64,000 bases of DNA, taken from Anastrepha obliqua. Taxonomy: Eukaryota > Arthropoda > Insecta > Diptera > Tephritidae. The DNA is taken from the NCBI RefSeq assembly GCF_027943255.1, contig NC_072892.1, positions 122,715,792 to 122,779,791 on the forward strand, given 5' to 3'. Below the pieces are notes generated by a model. It ran no database searches. It worked only from the letters and a program-made list of their open reading frames with translations, and was not told the origin of the DNA. This document shows positions 34,971 through 47,242 of the stretch, in pieces (within the stretch, counting starts at the first letter, position 1; each line of letters opens with the position of its first letter). The translations under genes were made by a program, and so were the position numbers.

Positions 34971-37296
34971 GCAAAGCTCATTGAAAATCGTCTAGTTGCA
35001 ATTTAGTAACTTTCGAAAGCGAATCTCCACAAGTGGTGTCTTTTTCAAATCGTAGCCTATGCTGAACATTCGAAAGAATAGCGCTTGTTTTTGTATTTAA
35101 AAAAACAGCAGGCAATAATCGAAAACTGGAAGAGGTGAGTTTAGCTTGTAGCGGTTGTCCACTATGGGGCACACTCAGACTCATAGGCTATTGTAACGCC
35201 GCATGGAGAAGTTGCTCTTATCTCTTCTAAAACCAGTGAGAACTTTCCAAAATTTTAGAAATTTCCTGATTTCCACAGTAGTGGAATCTCCCAACTTTTT
35301 AAAGAAATGTCTAAAACTTGAGAAGGGGTGAACATAACTGCGTAAAGTTTTAATGGCAACATTACACTTTGTTTTTGTGGCGGAAACGCACGGATGGTAG
35401 GCTATCCGTAGTAGTTGTGGGTTCGAATACCACCACAGGCATGGTCCTGTACTTGGATAATCAAGATTGTAAATATACAGCGGCATTTCCTAGACCAAGG
35501 ACTGCGCCCGCGCAAATAGAGACTAAATTTCAAATCCTTTTTAGTTTTTGGAAGAATAACTGCGGATGTTACAGGAATAGCATATCCCCACTAATTGATT
35601 AGGCAGCACTTCTTTGCATTTTCTGTCTACTACATCATAAACATCAACGTCGTGTGTGGTCCTCAATCTTTTCCTCTTCAAATTACTTTCAATTGCCGCC
35701 ACAAGTATTTGGCACGTTGCATGCCATCGACTTCAGCAGTGTTTTTCCCCTCCTTCGCCACTTCACATGGACACTTAAATGCAACACACCTTCCAATGGA
35801 AGAAGCAGAAAAACGGCCAAAAAAACCGGTGGTGTATTGTAAATGCGCACAGGTATACGTACATCTGTATTTACATTAGCAAATGTGAATATGTGTGTCC
35901 CTGCCTTTAATTTAAGTGGCCGGGCACATTTTCCAATTTAAAATTTTCACAGGTGAAATTTACTACTTGCATGACTTAAAGTAAAAGCAACGACAACAAT
36001 ATGCAAACAACCATGAAACGGCGGATGTCGGCTGTACCGCTGTTGCTGGCGCTGCCGCCGTCGGTGCCGATGTCGATGCGAGTACCAACACTGACACTCT
36101 AATGTGTGTAAACAGTGATTCCAACTGAAACATTACCGGCCGCTTCAGCCGCGGCCGCCGCGTCGCGCTGTTTCAAACCATTTTAGCAAAGACTGTCAAC
36201 GGAACGGTCCAACGTTAAAGTCCCACATACATATATACATACATACATGGGTGCATGGCTGTGTACATATATAGGCACGTATGTGCTCGTAACCATTTTG
36301 GCCGAACAGCTGTACGGACGTGCCCATGTGCATATGAGCATTTCCATAGTTGGTGCTGCCGTAACTGTCCCCACCTCCATCTCGACCGCACTGCGATCCT
36401 CTACACTGGCACTGCTGATTGCTGCCGCCGCAGCCGCTTTGCATGTTCGCCGCTTATGTCAATATTTTGTTTTCATTGCCGAACTCTCAAGACAACGACG
36501 ATGATTACCTGCGTTTTGTAGTGCACAAGTGTTGCCAACAAAAGGCGGCAATACGCCGGACCGGCTATCAACCACTTGTGCGCTAGGTGTGCTGCTCAAT
36601 GCGGTAGGTGGCAGGGACACTGCTTCACGTGTAAGTACATTGGATTGGATCGCAGCCTCAATTGCAATGCAATGCGTTTCGTGTGTTCTGCATTGAATTA
36701 GGATGTTAGCTCGGATTGACAATAATGTTGCTGTTGCTTTGCTGTCATTGTTGTTGCAGCACTATTAGAGTGTTTTGTTTTTTGATTTTCCCTACACCTA
36801 ACCGGCCACTTGCAGGTTATGATTTCTTAAGTGCATCTACATTTGCTGGCACATCAAAGGGCCGCAGCCGGCATAGTCCATCAACGTCCATCAGAAAATA
36901 AACCATTGCCGCTTTTGATTTTTGTTTTTTTTTTTCGTTTATTTTCTTAACTTTTTCACTTTTCATGTGCAAACAAAACATAAATCATACAAAACGTCAT
37001 TAGATTTTTGCATGTCCAGCGACAATTGACGACGGTCATTTTGCATTTATTTACATACATATATGTATGTATGTATGTGTGTAAGTTGAGCAGCGCGCCC
37101 TCAATGCTTTGGTAACTGATTTGGATAGGAGCAAATCAAATTTTTCATTTTCATGTGAAAATTCCAAAGTGGACTTCCCAACAAACCTTTAGGTTAGAGA
37201 GAACGAGAAGACGAGACGAATTCTGATGTGTTTTTCTCAAGTAGACGTTTATAATATGAGAATTTAGTTAGAATTGAAGACACTGTCGAGAGCTAC
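34971..37296. other. Mostly complex DNA, no gene recognised
   Basis: 35.6-36.9 kb is relatively G+C-rich and complex with short GCCGCC/CAGCAG-type runs and may be host single-copy DNA. TATG/ACAT microsatellites lie near 36,228-36,250 and 37,055-37,081. Overlapping open frames on both strands there have no family support. Confidence 0.4.
35378..35450 (+). repeat. tRNA-like SINE head, second type (uncertain)
   Basis: TGGCGGAAACGCACGG resembles an A box and GGGTTCGAATACC is a good B box, about 45 bp apart. It is not a foldable tRNA gene and does not match the 32.85-kb SINE. It could be the 5' end of a different tRNA-derived SINE. Confidence 0.35.
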
Positions 37297-38249
37297 AGCA
37301 TTATCTACAAAAAGTGGACTTACTGTTGTTATCGATATCGAAAAAAGCTCAGATATCGAATAGTTCGGCGGCAGCCGTAGCCGTCAAGATAGCAAAGGAC
37401 CTCTCCGAAGCTTTTGATATCGTTCGAAGCGAAGGTGACCCATTCTCATGCGATTTCTTCAATTTTGTTATGGAGTGTGAGGTTCGCAGGGCGGAGATGG
37501 AACGATAAAAGTGTGCAGCTGCTTGGGTATGCTGATGGCATCAACATCATCGGTCATACCCAGCGGGATGTCGCCGCTGCTTTTACGGTTATTGAAAAGG
37601 AGTCCACGCGATTGGATTTGACGATAAACGAGGCCAAAACCAAGTATAATCTGGCGTCCTGCAGGGAGTCGCGGCGTCTTGAACCACAGATCGAAGTTAA
37701 TAACTGTAAAATCGTTGTGATCAAGGACTTTATTAATCATGGTTCCGGTATTACCAGCACCAACGATGTCAGCCTTGAAATGAAGCGAAGGATAATTCTT
37801 GCCCACACGTGCTACTTTGAGCCAAGTGGACAATTGAGTAGCAAAGTCTTATATTTTCTAACGAACACAACACTCTATACGCTTATCAATCCGGTGTTTC
37901 TCTATGATGCTAAAGTCTGGACAGTCAAGCAATGAGATGCACGCGCTTTTGGACTTTTCAATTTTTAGCCGCTTTTTGGCCTGCTCGCGTAGATGACGGT
38001 TACCGCATTCGGAGGAACCACGGGCTGTATGAGCTTTACGGAAATATTGACATAGTCAAACGAGTCACCTTGAAACGACTAAGGTGTGTAGGCTATGCCG
38101 TCTGTATGGAAGGAACGGCTCCGGCGAAGAAGGTGTTTGTAACGGTAACTGACGGTCGACGGCGAATGGCACGTCCTCGTGTCCGGTGGAAGGATCAAAT
38201 TGAAGTTGACCTGACTTTTCTTGGCTTAAGTATGTGTAAATATAAATAA
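37297..38249 (+). pseudogene. RTE-like LINE RT and C-terminal region
   Basis: Plus-strand pieces: EGDPFSCDFFNFVMECEVRR, then frame 37,414-37,935 with VQLLGYADGINIIGHTQRDV (the catalytic YADD is YADG), AAAFTVIEKESTRLDLTINE, AKTKYNLASCRESRRL, VSLEMKRRIILAHTCYF, FLYDAKVWTVKQ. Frame 37,932-38,249 then has VDDGYRIRRNHGLYELYGNI, VTLKRLRCVGYAVCMEG and RRRMARPRVRWKDQIEVDL, the usual C-terminal RxGRPxxRWxDQI block of RTE-type LINEs. Frameshifts and the mutated box make it inactive. Confidence 0.8.
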
Positions 38250-38269
38250 AAACATATATTCCATGCTTT

Positions 38270-38892
38270 CTCACATTTTCCACAAAATATCGAACAATGA
38301 ATTTGTCTGAAATTTTGTGTTGTTTTTGAAACCGTCAAAGTCGGTCAAAAGGGAAAGTCATGCTACTTGTGATTATCATGGTGTTGTGCACTCGGAATCT
38401 CGGAATTTATTCCAAATGGTTCTACGGTAAATAAATAATAGTTTTTGAAGTTATGCAACGTTTGAAAGTGAATATGCGTAGGAAACGGCCCTATTTGTGA
38501 AAGGAAAACTTAGGGATCATCATGGTGCTGATCCCACCGTCTCCTAAGGCTCATATTGTGAATACTTTGTTGAGCAAAAACTCGACAAATATCATCGAAC
38601 AACCACCGTATCCACCGCATTTAGCCACCTGTGACTTTTTCCTTTTCCCAAAAAATTCCTAAAATTGCCATTCCGCGGACGCTGCTTTGAGTCGATAGCG
38701 GCCATTAAGAAGAATTCACTGAAGGAGCTGAAGAAGATCTCTTCAAACGTATTTAAAAGGTGCTCTAATGATTATTGGCATATCTATATTGCTTCGAATG
38801 GAGCCTATTTTGAAGGCGACAAAATAAATTTTGATGATTAAACAATTATTTTGCGTTTTATTGAACAATTCCCGGTACTTTTTTGACAGAAT
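38270..38892 (+). mobile_element. 5'-truncated, internally deleted mariner
   Basis: Same family as 11.75-12.73 kb but in plus orientation. N-terminal untranslated and start region (ATATCGAACAATGAATTTGT) joins to ACCGTCAAAGTCGGTCAAAA, i.e. the HTH and first Asp are deleted. Then AHIVNTLLSKNSTNIIEQPP, a decayed third-Asp region PYPPHLATCDFFLF, NSLKELKKISSNVFKRC and EGDKINFDD. The 3' terminus is CCCGGTACTTTTTTGACAGA, identical in kind to the other copy. No 5' TIR was found. Confidence 0.7.
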
Positions 38893-39405
38893 GTCTTCAA
38901 AGCGTAAAAAAATCTTTAAAACAAGATCGTTACGAAATATAAAGGAGATCAGTTTTGTCACTTTAGTATAGTACTCAGTTTGCAAACATGTTTTCATTGT
39001 ACGCCTTTGTCGTAGAAAATCCCTTGGCTTGCTGAAGGAAAATGATTGGCATTCGCTCGAATTTGCGAGCGGGAATTCGGATGAAAAATGTACGTACAAA
39101 TTAAAATCAAAAGTATAAGTGCTGCAGCCTTTTCGAAATTAGAGGGAATTTATGATACTTTTTAAGGCAGCCGCCACGGCTTAGCGCTCTAACAGCCGAT
39201 TTGTCCTCAGCCCCTTTCCTACAGAGGTGCTGTACAACACCAACTGTGAAGTTGATGCGCCAAGTACTTCTAACGAACTTTCCGCCGTATGAGAAATTTC
39301 GGTGGACAGTTCATCTTTCTGACATTACATATTGCTATTAAATGTTCGACTGCATATTCAGAAATATATTATAGAACATAAATGAAAATATTGTAATAAA
39401 TGTTT
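38893..39405. other. No gene; possible decayed SINE head near 39,166
   Basis: GCAGCCGCCACGGCTTAGCG at ~39,166 resembles the start of a tRNA-derived SINE, but no clear B box follows. The rest is unassigned. Confidence 0.3.
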
Positions 39406-40715
39406 GGGGGAAAAGAAATCCATTATTTTTGAGAAAAAATTGTTGCGCAAATGGTTTAAATAGGTTTATGGTCGATTTTTAGCTCCTTGGCGACATTATC
39501 GACTTTTTGTTTAACAGCAAAAATGCTTGAACAGAATCGACGAAAAAAAATTGCAAGTATTTTGCTGTTATAGTATCGGCACCATGACCACCATTCACAG
39601 TTTCAGCGGACTGGTTAGCATTTTCTTCATTGTAAAATGTACCGAATTTTCTCTTTGTTGACTTCCATTGTTAACACAACTGAATGGAGCACACACAAAA
39701 CAGCAAAAGAAGGTAAAAGCATATTAAGGTAAAAGTCGATGACACACCAATTCCGACTGTTAACAACCCCAAAATCTTGGGAGTTTCCTTTGACAGTTTG
39801 CTCTCCTTCTCAGCGCATACCACCGCTATTGCCACTAAAGTCAAAAATCGCAACAAGGTCCTCAAATCGCATACCGGAAGCACTTGGATCAAAGACAAAC
39901 AAATGTTACTATCGACATTTAAGGCAATATGCCGGCCGGTTTTAAACTATGTTGCGTCTGTCTGGTCGCCTGGAACCAGTTGCAGTGGACGAAGTGGATA
40001 TATGTGACGAGGCCCATATACTCTCTATAAAGGAGTATTACAAACTGCTCAACAAGCAGTTCCTGTTAGAGTGTTACCGCAGGTCCCACCCATGCAGACA
40101 CCTGCTTGAGCCTGAGCCCCCTCCCAGGCATGTCAGGAGGTACTTCCTCAACTACGGGGACGAGATCCAGGACAAAACAGACCGACAACTGCTGGATCGG
40201 ACAGTGTACAGATAGACAATTAACGACATTCATCGGGAGACTCTTACCACCCTCTTAAGCTCCCGACCCCCGAATTCCGACGGAGTCCAACCACCACCCA
40301 TAGCAGATGAAGAGCGTTAGCTATCCCGAGAGACCCGCGTAACCTTGGCTCAACTACATTTTGGATACTGTAGCAGATTAAACTCCTACTTATCTAGAAT
40401 CGACTCCAACATAGTAAACATATGTTCGGCATGTGAAGGCACCCTGCACGACACTAACCACCTTTTCACTCGCCCCATCAAACCCACTCAACCTATCAAA
40501 ACAACTAGTTTCCTGGGCCTACCGTTAGATAACGACGAAGACGAACGGTGATTTGCACAACACTAACAGGGCAATGTTACTGCTACAACAACAACAGCAA
40601 AAGAATTTGTTTAATGTGAAATGTCACCTTGAGAGCGAGCATAAACTTTAAATCGTTTGATGGAGATATCGAGCCCTAGAGCCATCTACCGAGAAAATAA
40701 TGGATTTCTTTTTCC
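39406..40715 (-). mobile_element. Irritans-type mariner interrupted by a LINE
   Basis: The left end AAAAGAAATCCATTATTTTT (39,411) and the right end GAGAAAATAATGGATTTCTT (40,691) form the TIR pair. On the minus strand the 5' untranslated part is split by the LINE at 39,712-40,593, then ATGGAAGTCAACAAAGAGAA (MEVNKEK), AFTMKKMLTSPLKL-type frames, and the family's QVQYFCCYSIGTM… region follow before an abrupt jump to the 3' terminus. The catalytic domain is deleted. Third copy of this family in the window. Confidence 0.75.
39712..40593 (+). mobile_element. 5'-truncated jockey-type LINE with 12-bp TSD
   Basis: ACAGCAAAAGAA flanks the insert at 39,700-39,711 and 40,594-40,605. It matches the uninterrupted mariner sequence at ~28,430 read in reverse (TTCTTTTGCTGT), which proves the empty site. 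Coding: NNPKILGVSFDSLLSFSAHT, KVKNRNKVLKSHTGSTW, MLLSTFKAICRPVLNYVASV-WSPG, a frameshift, then CDEAHILSIKEYYKLLNKQF, CRHLLEPEPPPRHVRRYFL, TLAQLHFGYCSRLNSYLSRI and CSACEGTLHDTNHLFT (zinc-knuckle-like, last Cys lost). The 3' end has an (ACA)n run instead of poly(A). Confidence 0.85.
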
Positions 40716-41911
40716 CAAAAAAATATTTCCGAAAATTTTATGAGAACTTGTTGCTTACATCTCCTTATTAAAGTGCAATTAAATATGAGAAAATATCACA
40801 CAAAAAAAGTTACATGCTAACTGAGCTTCGTATGTAATTATTCAAGGTTTTCAAGTTAAGCCAACGCTGTACCAAGCAAACCCAGGTAGTCGAGTTCATT
40901 AGTGCAACCTAAACTGTCTGCCAACAACAACGGCTGATTGACCAGCGTAGTTGTTCAACGGCGCATTTCTTGGACTACCAACTAAAGTAAAGACGAGCAC
41001 TAACTACTTCATAACTATCTAACGGCAACAGGCCCATTACCAAAGTTGCGTGTCGTAAGCACTTAAGTGGCAGATGCATGCATGCATGCATGCATGCAAG
41101 CAATACACAACGACAAACGTTCGGTGGCAGGCGCCTGTGGCAGTAGCAGCGCCTTACTGCCTATCCGTAAGTTTTCCTAATGAATACAACACACTTCAGC
41201 CCAAATTCCACTTTCCGCTGATGAGTAGAAAGCGCCAGCCCCGGTCTAATGCAACTCAGTCATTTACGGGTCCGACAATTTATTTACGTCCTCACTGCAA
41301 TGTAGTCAGTAAAAAGATGTCGGCTCCTGCGAATGTAATTGCATGCGCACATGTGTGTGTGCGTGTGTGTTAGTGAGTGCTTTCACATGAATTTAAGTGC
41401 TACGCGCAAGTATGTTTGTGTATCTTCGTTTGCTGTGTGCCTTTGTAAATTAATAATTGAAAAACTTTCTACCAATTAAAAATGTTGCAGCACGCTGAAA
41501 GGTACATAATGCTGAAGTGCTGGCGTATTCACTTACTTACAGGCATGCAAGTATATACAGCCAACATACATACGTACATACATACATACATACGAACTTA
41601 CACGCATTCAAACGACAATACTCAAATGCACGCAGAAATTTCTTCAACGAAATACATACATACATACATACATAAGTCAAAATGCTGTTAGCAGTATTGA
41701 AATTTGTTAAAGAATTATTTTATACAAAATGGTGGATTACCAGTACCTGACGTTTGAAATGCTGGAGAAGCTAACAAAGTATCTTACAGACTGACAAAAA
41801 TGTGAAGAAAAATAAGTCAAATTAAAAATGTTATTACAATTAAAAGTTTAGCAATCAATATAAATTCAACATTAAAGAAATAAATTCTAGTCTTTATAAA
41901 ATTAGATCTAG
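40716..41911. other. No gene; microsatellites
   Basis: A perfect (TGCA)6 run at about 41,074-41,098, (TG)n near 41,352-41,370, and (CATA)n runs at about 41,564-41,593 and 41,650-41,673. Otherwise unassigned, possibly host sequence. Confidence 0.5.
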
Positions 41912-42540
41912 CTAAGGCGAAATGAAGCAGGCTGGAATTGGATAATGAATTAAAATCTCGAAGTGCGCCGGCAATGGGTGCATTACTCGCAAATTTAGTC
42001 TAAAGACTCTCCCCATAAAAAGAATAAACATTGCGAAGGCTTCTTTGTGGAATATTAAAGCTTGAGCACTTAAGTAGAACTGGATAGTCAACAATCCCAT
42101 TAACAACACTGAAAATAAACGAAAGTGAAAACACAGTCCTTCCTTTTCTAAATATTCTAGATGATTTCGCTTAAGCCGAGAATTGTAGGATGAAAGAGGA
42201 ACCTGAAGTAGTAGAGAATATAATGGCTGTTTAAGAAATATTTTCTGAACGCGCACAATTCTATTTATCGAATATTGGTCGTGGGGTCTCCAAATGGCAA
42301 CAGCATACACTAAGTAGGAACGAGCAAGAGCCGTAAACAGCAATTCACAGGTATACGGATCAGAAAATTAAAATGTATTGCAGCAAATGAAACCTAGAAC
42401 CGAGTAAGATTTTGAAAGAATAAAATAAATATGACCACTGAAGGAGAATTTTGTATCCAATAAAACTCCAAGATCCTTAAACTCTGTTACCTCTCAGTTT
42501 GATACTTCTCCCTCAACTTTATTTAGGAATTTGGCCTGTT
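41912..42540 (-). pseudogene. Jockey-clade LINE RT C-terminal remnant
   Basis: Minus-strand reading: VTEFKDLGVLLDTKFSFSGH, IYFILSKSYSVLGFICCNTF, stop, SDPYTCELLFTALARSYLVY, AVAIWRPHDQYSINRIVRVQ, KIFLKQPLYSLLL (frame 42,343-41,912). This is the thumb/connection part after the RT core (LGVxxDxKLxFxxHI … LARSxLxYxxxIWxPxxxxxIxRIxxVQKxFL) of jockey-type elements. The catalytic region is absent. Confidence 0.75.
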
Positions 42541-42603
42541 TTATAACGCCATTGGATTAAAAATAAAAAGTATACATTGCTTACAAATGTATGTATATTT
42601 TTT

Positions 42604-43290
42604 CTATTCGGACCGTGAGTCGGAAGTCCGGCACTCATACCATCTTCTTGTGAGTCTACCTGGCGATCGCAGCATTTTTGGTCTCTCTAGAATTGCTGCG
42701 AAAAGTCGCCCGTCAGCCATTCTTTTGGCATGTCGACGTTGCCGAAAGAATTCTAAATTCGCTATGCTACAGCTTATATGTATCCAGTTCTTTGCGGTTG
42801 ATGTTGTAATATCAGCTATAATCTCAACCATAATGGTGTTGAACAAAATTTGACTGAGACTATTCACTTGCCTGATACCGGAAACGATTATTCTTAACTT
42901 TTATGGCAGTTATGTTATTTGCATTTAAATTTTCAACCAGTGCCATAATTTGACTGTCTACGTTTCTTTTTTCTGAAGTATTCTAAAGAATATCGCGCCG
43001 TAATACCCTATCGAATGCTTGCGTTAAATCAATAAAGCAAAGAAATGTTGGCTTATTGAACTCAATAGCTTTTTCTGCAATTTGCCTTAGATAGAATATT
43101 GCAGCTGTCGTTGATCTATTCTGCTGAAGCCCCTGCTTATTCCGCTTTTGGCTGCCTTCACTGCAATGATCTTTCTGCACAATTTGAGAACAGCACTTAA
43201 TAGCGCTATACCTCTGTAGTTCGCGGCGATTTGCTTATCATCCTTTTTATATATTGATTTTTATGCATTGGTTAGTTATGCTATCTTTTC
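42604..43290 (-). pseudogene. RTE-like LINE RT remnant with internal deletions
   Basis: Frame 43,180-42,983 reads QNRSTTAAIFYLRQIAEKAI, EFNKPTFLCFIDLTQAFDRV (RT box with FIDLTQAFD), a stop, then VDSQIMALVENLNANNITAI and, in frame 42,867-42,604, SQILFNTIMVEIIADITTST, AKNWIHISCSIANLEFFRQR, RHAKRMADGRLFAAILERPK. The sequence between the third box (SLSxxLFNxIM) and the C-terminal RRHAKRMADG block, including YADD, is deleted. Confidence 0.7.
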
Positions 43291-43417
43291 ATAGACATAG
43301 TTGAACTATGTTGCAAATTTGCATTGAAAATTTTGTAGCTGAGGTACATAATTGCAACTCCAACTACTTGGTTTCTAAAAGATCTTTTAAAAGTGGCCCC
43401 TAGTTGTCAGTAGTCAA

Positions 43418-43750
43418 TAATTCCTAGACGGTACCTTTTTTATGTCATCTTTGACGTTTATCAAGTAGATAGATGTATAATTTTACACGATATAAGAACG
43501 CATTAAAGTTATTGAAACTTTTTATGAAAATGGCTGATCATTGAGAGCAGTAATCGTCCAAATGCGTTGACAATTCAAAGGTTGGTGAAAACAATTTCAA
43601 GAAACTGATTCTGTCGAAAATAGAAAAAGGACTGGCGGCCTAAGATCAAAAACTGGACGTTCTGCTAAGAATATTGCCGGTGATGCTGAACAACTTTTAA
43701 CCTCGATATCTCGACGTTCTCAACAATTAGGCATTCATGAATTTATATAT
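43418..43750 (+). pseudogene. Rosa-like transposase remnant, N-terminal part
   Basis: The 5' end TTCCTAGACGGTACC matches the inverted copy at 6.6 kb. Plus-strand pieces: QRLVKTISRN / KKLILSKIEKGLAA, RTGRSAKNIAG and ISRRSQQLGIHE, the linker and second-HTH order of the DD41D relatives. Stops and frameshifts throughout; truncated after about 110 codons. Confidence 0.5.
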
Positions 43751-43998
43751 AATTGTGAAGAGCCGTATTTTGAATAAAAATAGTGAAACCTGGAAGAATC
43801 TTTATTTTTACATGTTTTATTGTACTTAAAAAAATATCTAGGCGCGTCTTTTGAAATGCTCTTTGCATAAACTTCTCAATACGAACACTCCGAATTACCT
43901 TTTGAAAATTTGAATATGCGCAATCAACTAAAACCTGTAATCTCATAATGGACGCTTACACCCATTTTGAGTATTTAATTGTACTCCTGCTCCTATTT

Positions 43999-44055
43999 GT
44001 GACAAGCGCCTTGGTGTTGTTCCACAAATGGAGGGACTTGTAGTTTTACGCCGCT
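43999..44055 (-). repeat. Short SINE fragment, minus strand
   Basis: Read in reverse it matches the middle of the SINE (ACTACAAGTCCCTCCATTTG, TGTGGAACAACACCAAGGCG). Only ~57 bp remain. Confidence 0.55.
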
Positions 44056-44191
44056 GAAATACTCTCGGAGGTTGAACTGTCTTCCGAAGGTCGACTATTA
44101 TTAGAAACAACTTTTCTATAATTTACTGTATTCATGCCCTGGTTTTCAAACCACTTCCAAATGATAGTTCCGCATCAACCAATTCGGCTAC

Positions 44192-44385
44192 GGCAGGCAA
44201 TGGCAAACCTCCGAGTGTATTTCTGCCATGAAAACGCTCCTCATACAAATATCTGCCGTTCGGAGTCGGCTTAAAACTGTAGGTCCCTCCATTTGTGGAA
44301 CAACATCAAGACGCACACCACAAATAGAAGGAGGAGCTCGGCCAAACCCCCAAAAAGGGTGTATATATATATATATATATGTAGA
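44192..44385 (+). repeat. SINE copy, 5' truncated, with (TA)n tail
   Basis: Body from GGCAGGCAATGGCAAACCTC through ATTTGTGGAACAACATCAAG to CCCCCAAAAAGGGTG, followed by (TA)n at 44,361-44,381. The tRNA-like head is missing. Same family and orientation as 32,849. Confidence 0.75.
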
Positions 44386-44840
44386 TCCTTTAGAGCCCAT
44401 AAAACCTGTGGTATATAAATACATTTCTATAGCCCGATCTCCTCATAAGCTCGAGTTTTTTATTTCTAAATGAAAATAGTAAATTATTATTTTTTCCTCA
44501 TTATCTTCTTGTGGGAAAGCTTAACGGTTAAAAATAACTTCATAAGAAAAGAGTGAAACAAGGCAAGCAGTGCTGGATTAATTATTGTAAGAGAAAAAAT
44601 ACAAAAATTTTTAATTTCTACTTTAACAATTATATCCGGTTTTTTGACCGTATTTTATATTTTAGTATTATCACTATTTTATATTTTACCCTTACATCTA
44701 AAACTTTATTGCACTAAAATCAATATACATTGCCGCTTTATGAATTAATATGAGAAATATGTGACTCGAAAAAAAGTACCTACTATTCAACGAACAACGG
44801 CAAAATTTAGTTAAGTTGTTGCTTTTATTTAGTTCATCGT

Positions 44841-45038
44841 TCATCGAAAATTCTGTTCATAAGAGTAATTCATAATTCTTATGAATATAAATAATTGAAA
44901 AGTACGGGTTAAAAACTGATAGTGAATTCGGTTTAGAAAATTCGATATGGATAGTCCCATTAAAAATGCCCAGATTAAAGAGCAGAATGAAACACTACAA
45001 TATTTGCTTTGTTGTACCAAAATGAGATAAGTTAACAA
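44841..45038 (-). pseudogene. Possible jockey-type LINE 3' coding scrap
   Basis: A 65-codon minus frame: FCSLIWAFLMGLSISNFLNR and IHYQFLTRTFQLFIFIRIMN, NYSYEQNFR. The pattern resembles the conserved …LLxGLIDSPxLLxxINFxxPxRxxR… end of jockey-clade ORF2. It is short and decayed. Confidence 0.35.
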
Positions 45039-45059
45039 AATTTAGATCACTGAGAAAAA

Positions 45060-47242
45060 AATCTTAAAATTTGTACAAACCTAAGATGGACTGCACCAAA
45101 AATCACTTTTTGTATGTTGCAATGTGTGGTGCAATGCTTGTCAACAGGCAGATTTTTTTTAATACTCATTTTTTTTAATATCATTTTTAATACGATTTCA
45201 TTGACCTAAAATACATGCATTCATGCATACGTATATATGTATGCTGATTCACTCTATTAAAAAAAAAAAACGATCTTAATTCCAATTAAATTATTTGCCG
45301 AATCTCGCAGAGTTTTCTTATTCACGGGCGATGTGCAAAAATATATGATTCCATTTACTTTTTAAATGTGTCTCAATTACATGCATATGTTTTTATTCAA
45401 TTTTTTGAAAGTTTTGATTGCTATAACTCATTCAGGTGCCAAATATACGCAAATCGAGAAAGTGGAAGTAACAGATATGGAAGAGACAAAATTCGTTCAA
45501 AAACGATACGAATGGATGTCGCATAGTGGTAAAACCCAAACGAAATGTGAGTTAGGCTGCCCAAAGCACGATTGTGGATGCTTCTCATACACTTACTTGT
45601 GCGCTTGTGTATGCGCGCATCTCTGTCTGTTGATTATGAGCTACAAACATTTTCGGCCATGTTTGTTTACTTTGCTCCGCCTCGTTGTGCTGTCGTCGCT
45701 GCTTACTTTTTGCTGCCAGCTGACTATTTCTTGCTGCCATCTCTGCTTCTCGTGTGGCTCTTTGTACGCTTCGCTAACGTACGTATGTCTCCACTATTCT
45801 TAGAAGTTATGTGTGTGTGTGTGGATGTGTATTTGATTTCATGTTCGCATCTGCTCTCGCTCGCTCTGACTTGCATGGACGGTACGCGAAGTTGCTTCGG
45901 TTGATGTAGCTGGCTGATGTGCTGATGTGCTTGCGTGTGTTCATTGTACGCACCACAGCAGACAGTTGTCGGTAAGCAGAAGGTAGAAGGCAGTCAGCAG
46001 TCAGACATTACCCGCATCTCATTCATTCATTATTTCATACACACACACACACAAACACACACACATGCATGCAATACTACTGTCTCTTCAAATTCGGCAT
46101 TCGCCATTGTGAGTGCATTTTCGCCTCGAAATGGGAAAGTAAAAGCCGTAACCGCAGACGCAAAATTGTACTACCTTTGCAACTGAAGTCGATTGCACAC
46201 ACGCACATGCATACATTTACACATTTGCACATCTGCCGGATAAGTTCGCCAAGCTGAATGATTCATTCGCTGTTTAACCCTCTGCCACGCAGGGCCACTA
46301 CATTTGTATTTAGTGTTGTCAGCGTCGCATTTGCTGAGATTGAAAATTGAATTAAATTAAATAGCAATTGGCCCGCAACGCTGCTCTGCGCTTCCTTTTG
46401 CTAGTTGCATACATACATAACTGGTGCTGTCGTGGCGCTATATTTTGGCAAGCAATGTATCCTAATTACATTTTCCTAGATAAACTGTAAACTTTCGGTA
46501 CACTTCCGCGAATTCGAGCGCTGTTTGAGTTTGCAAAAGCTGCTCCCCTCACCAAAGTTAGCTGTTGGCTCTCGTTGCATGAAATGCAAATAGCAGCAGA
46601 AGCTATTCAAGAAGCTGTGCCAGCAACCAAGGACTTTAGGGGGATACTAAGTAATGATGAATGGTGAGAAGCAGCGAAGAAAGACTGAAAATTGTGAACT
46701 GGAGGCAGGTAAGGAAAGGAGAAGGGTTCGCGCGGGCGTCTAGTGCCATGTGCAGTCTTAAGCAGGTTTAGGGAGTGACAGGAATTTGCAACTAAGCCAT
46801 AAATTACGCGCTGCATGCTAAAAGGTTGAATGACACAATACAGAGTGGGTTGACTTTTCTTGCGATGCAGCAGTGAAAGCTAACTGACTATAAGTTTAAT
46901 AATAAAAATGCAATTATTATGACTGAAAAAATTTAAATAAATAAAATATAGCCTAGCAATTCATTGCAACACTGACTAAAGGAGCAGTCGTTTTAAGAAC
47001 CTGCGAAATACTTCTTCTCTATTTCGTCATAACGGAATTTTCAAACAACTGCAATGCACATTGACAGGCAAGCAGGAATCAATCACACTATGTAGGATTA
47101 TGATTGATAGTCTGGTGAAAATCTCCGAATTCGGCAAGGCCCCATCAGTAAGTATTCGAAGTGCAACTTAATCGTGCTAAAACCTTATTTGGAAGTTGAG
47201 TTGTGAACAAACCACTGATAATTACTATGTAGTATTATTTTT
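45060..47242. other. No gene recognised; (CA)n microsatellite
   Basis: 45.36-46.3 kb contains overlapping open frames that are Cys/Leu/Ser-rich and unsupported, plus (CA)n at about 46,038-46,066. It is likely host non-coding DNA. No RNA gene or known repeat seen. Confidence 0.4.

Noticed and set aside
36183..36504. Overlapping frames on both strands near 36.2-36.5 kb
   Set aside because: They are created by ACAT/TATG repeats and GCC-rich composition; neither strand shows a conserved motif.
45366..45904. 145- and 110-codon plus-strand frames
   Set aside because: Cys/Leu/Ser-rich translation with no domain and overlapping alternative frames; taken as chance open frames in complex non-coding DNA.
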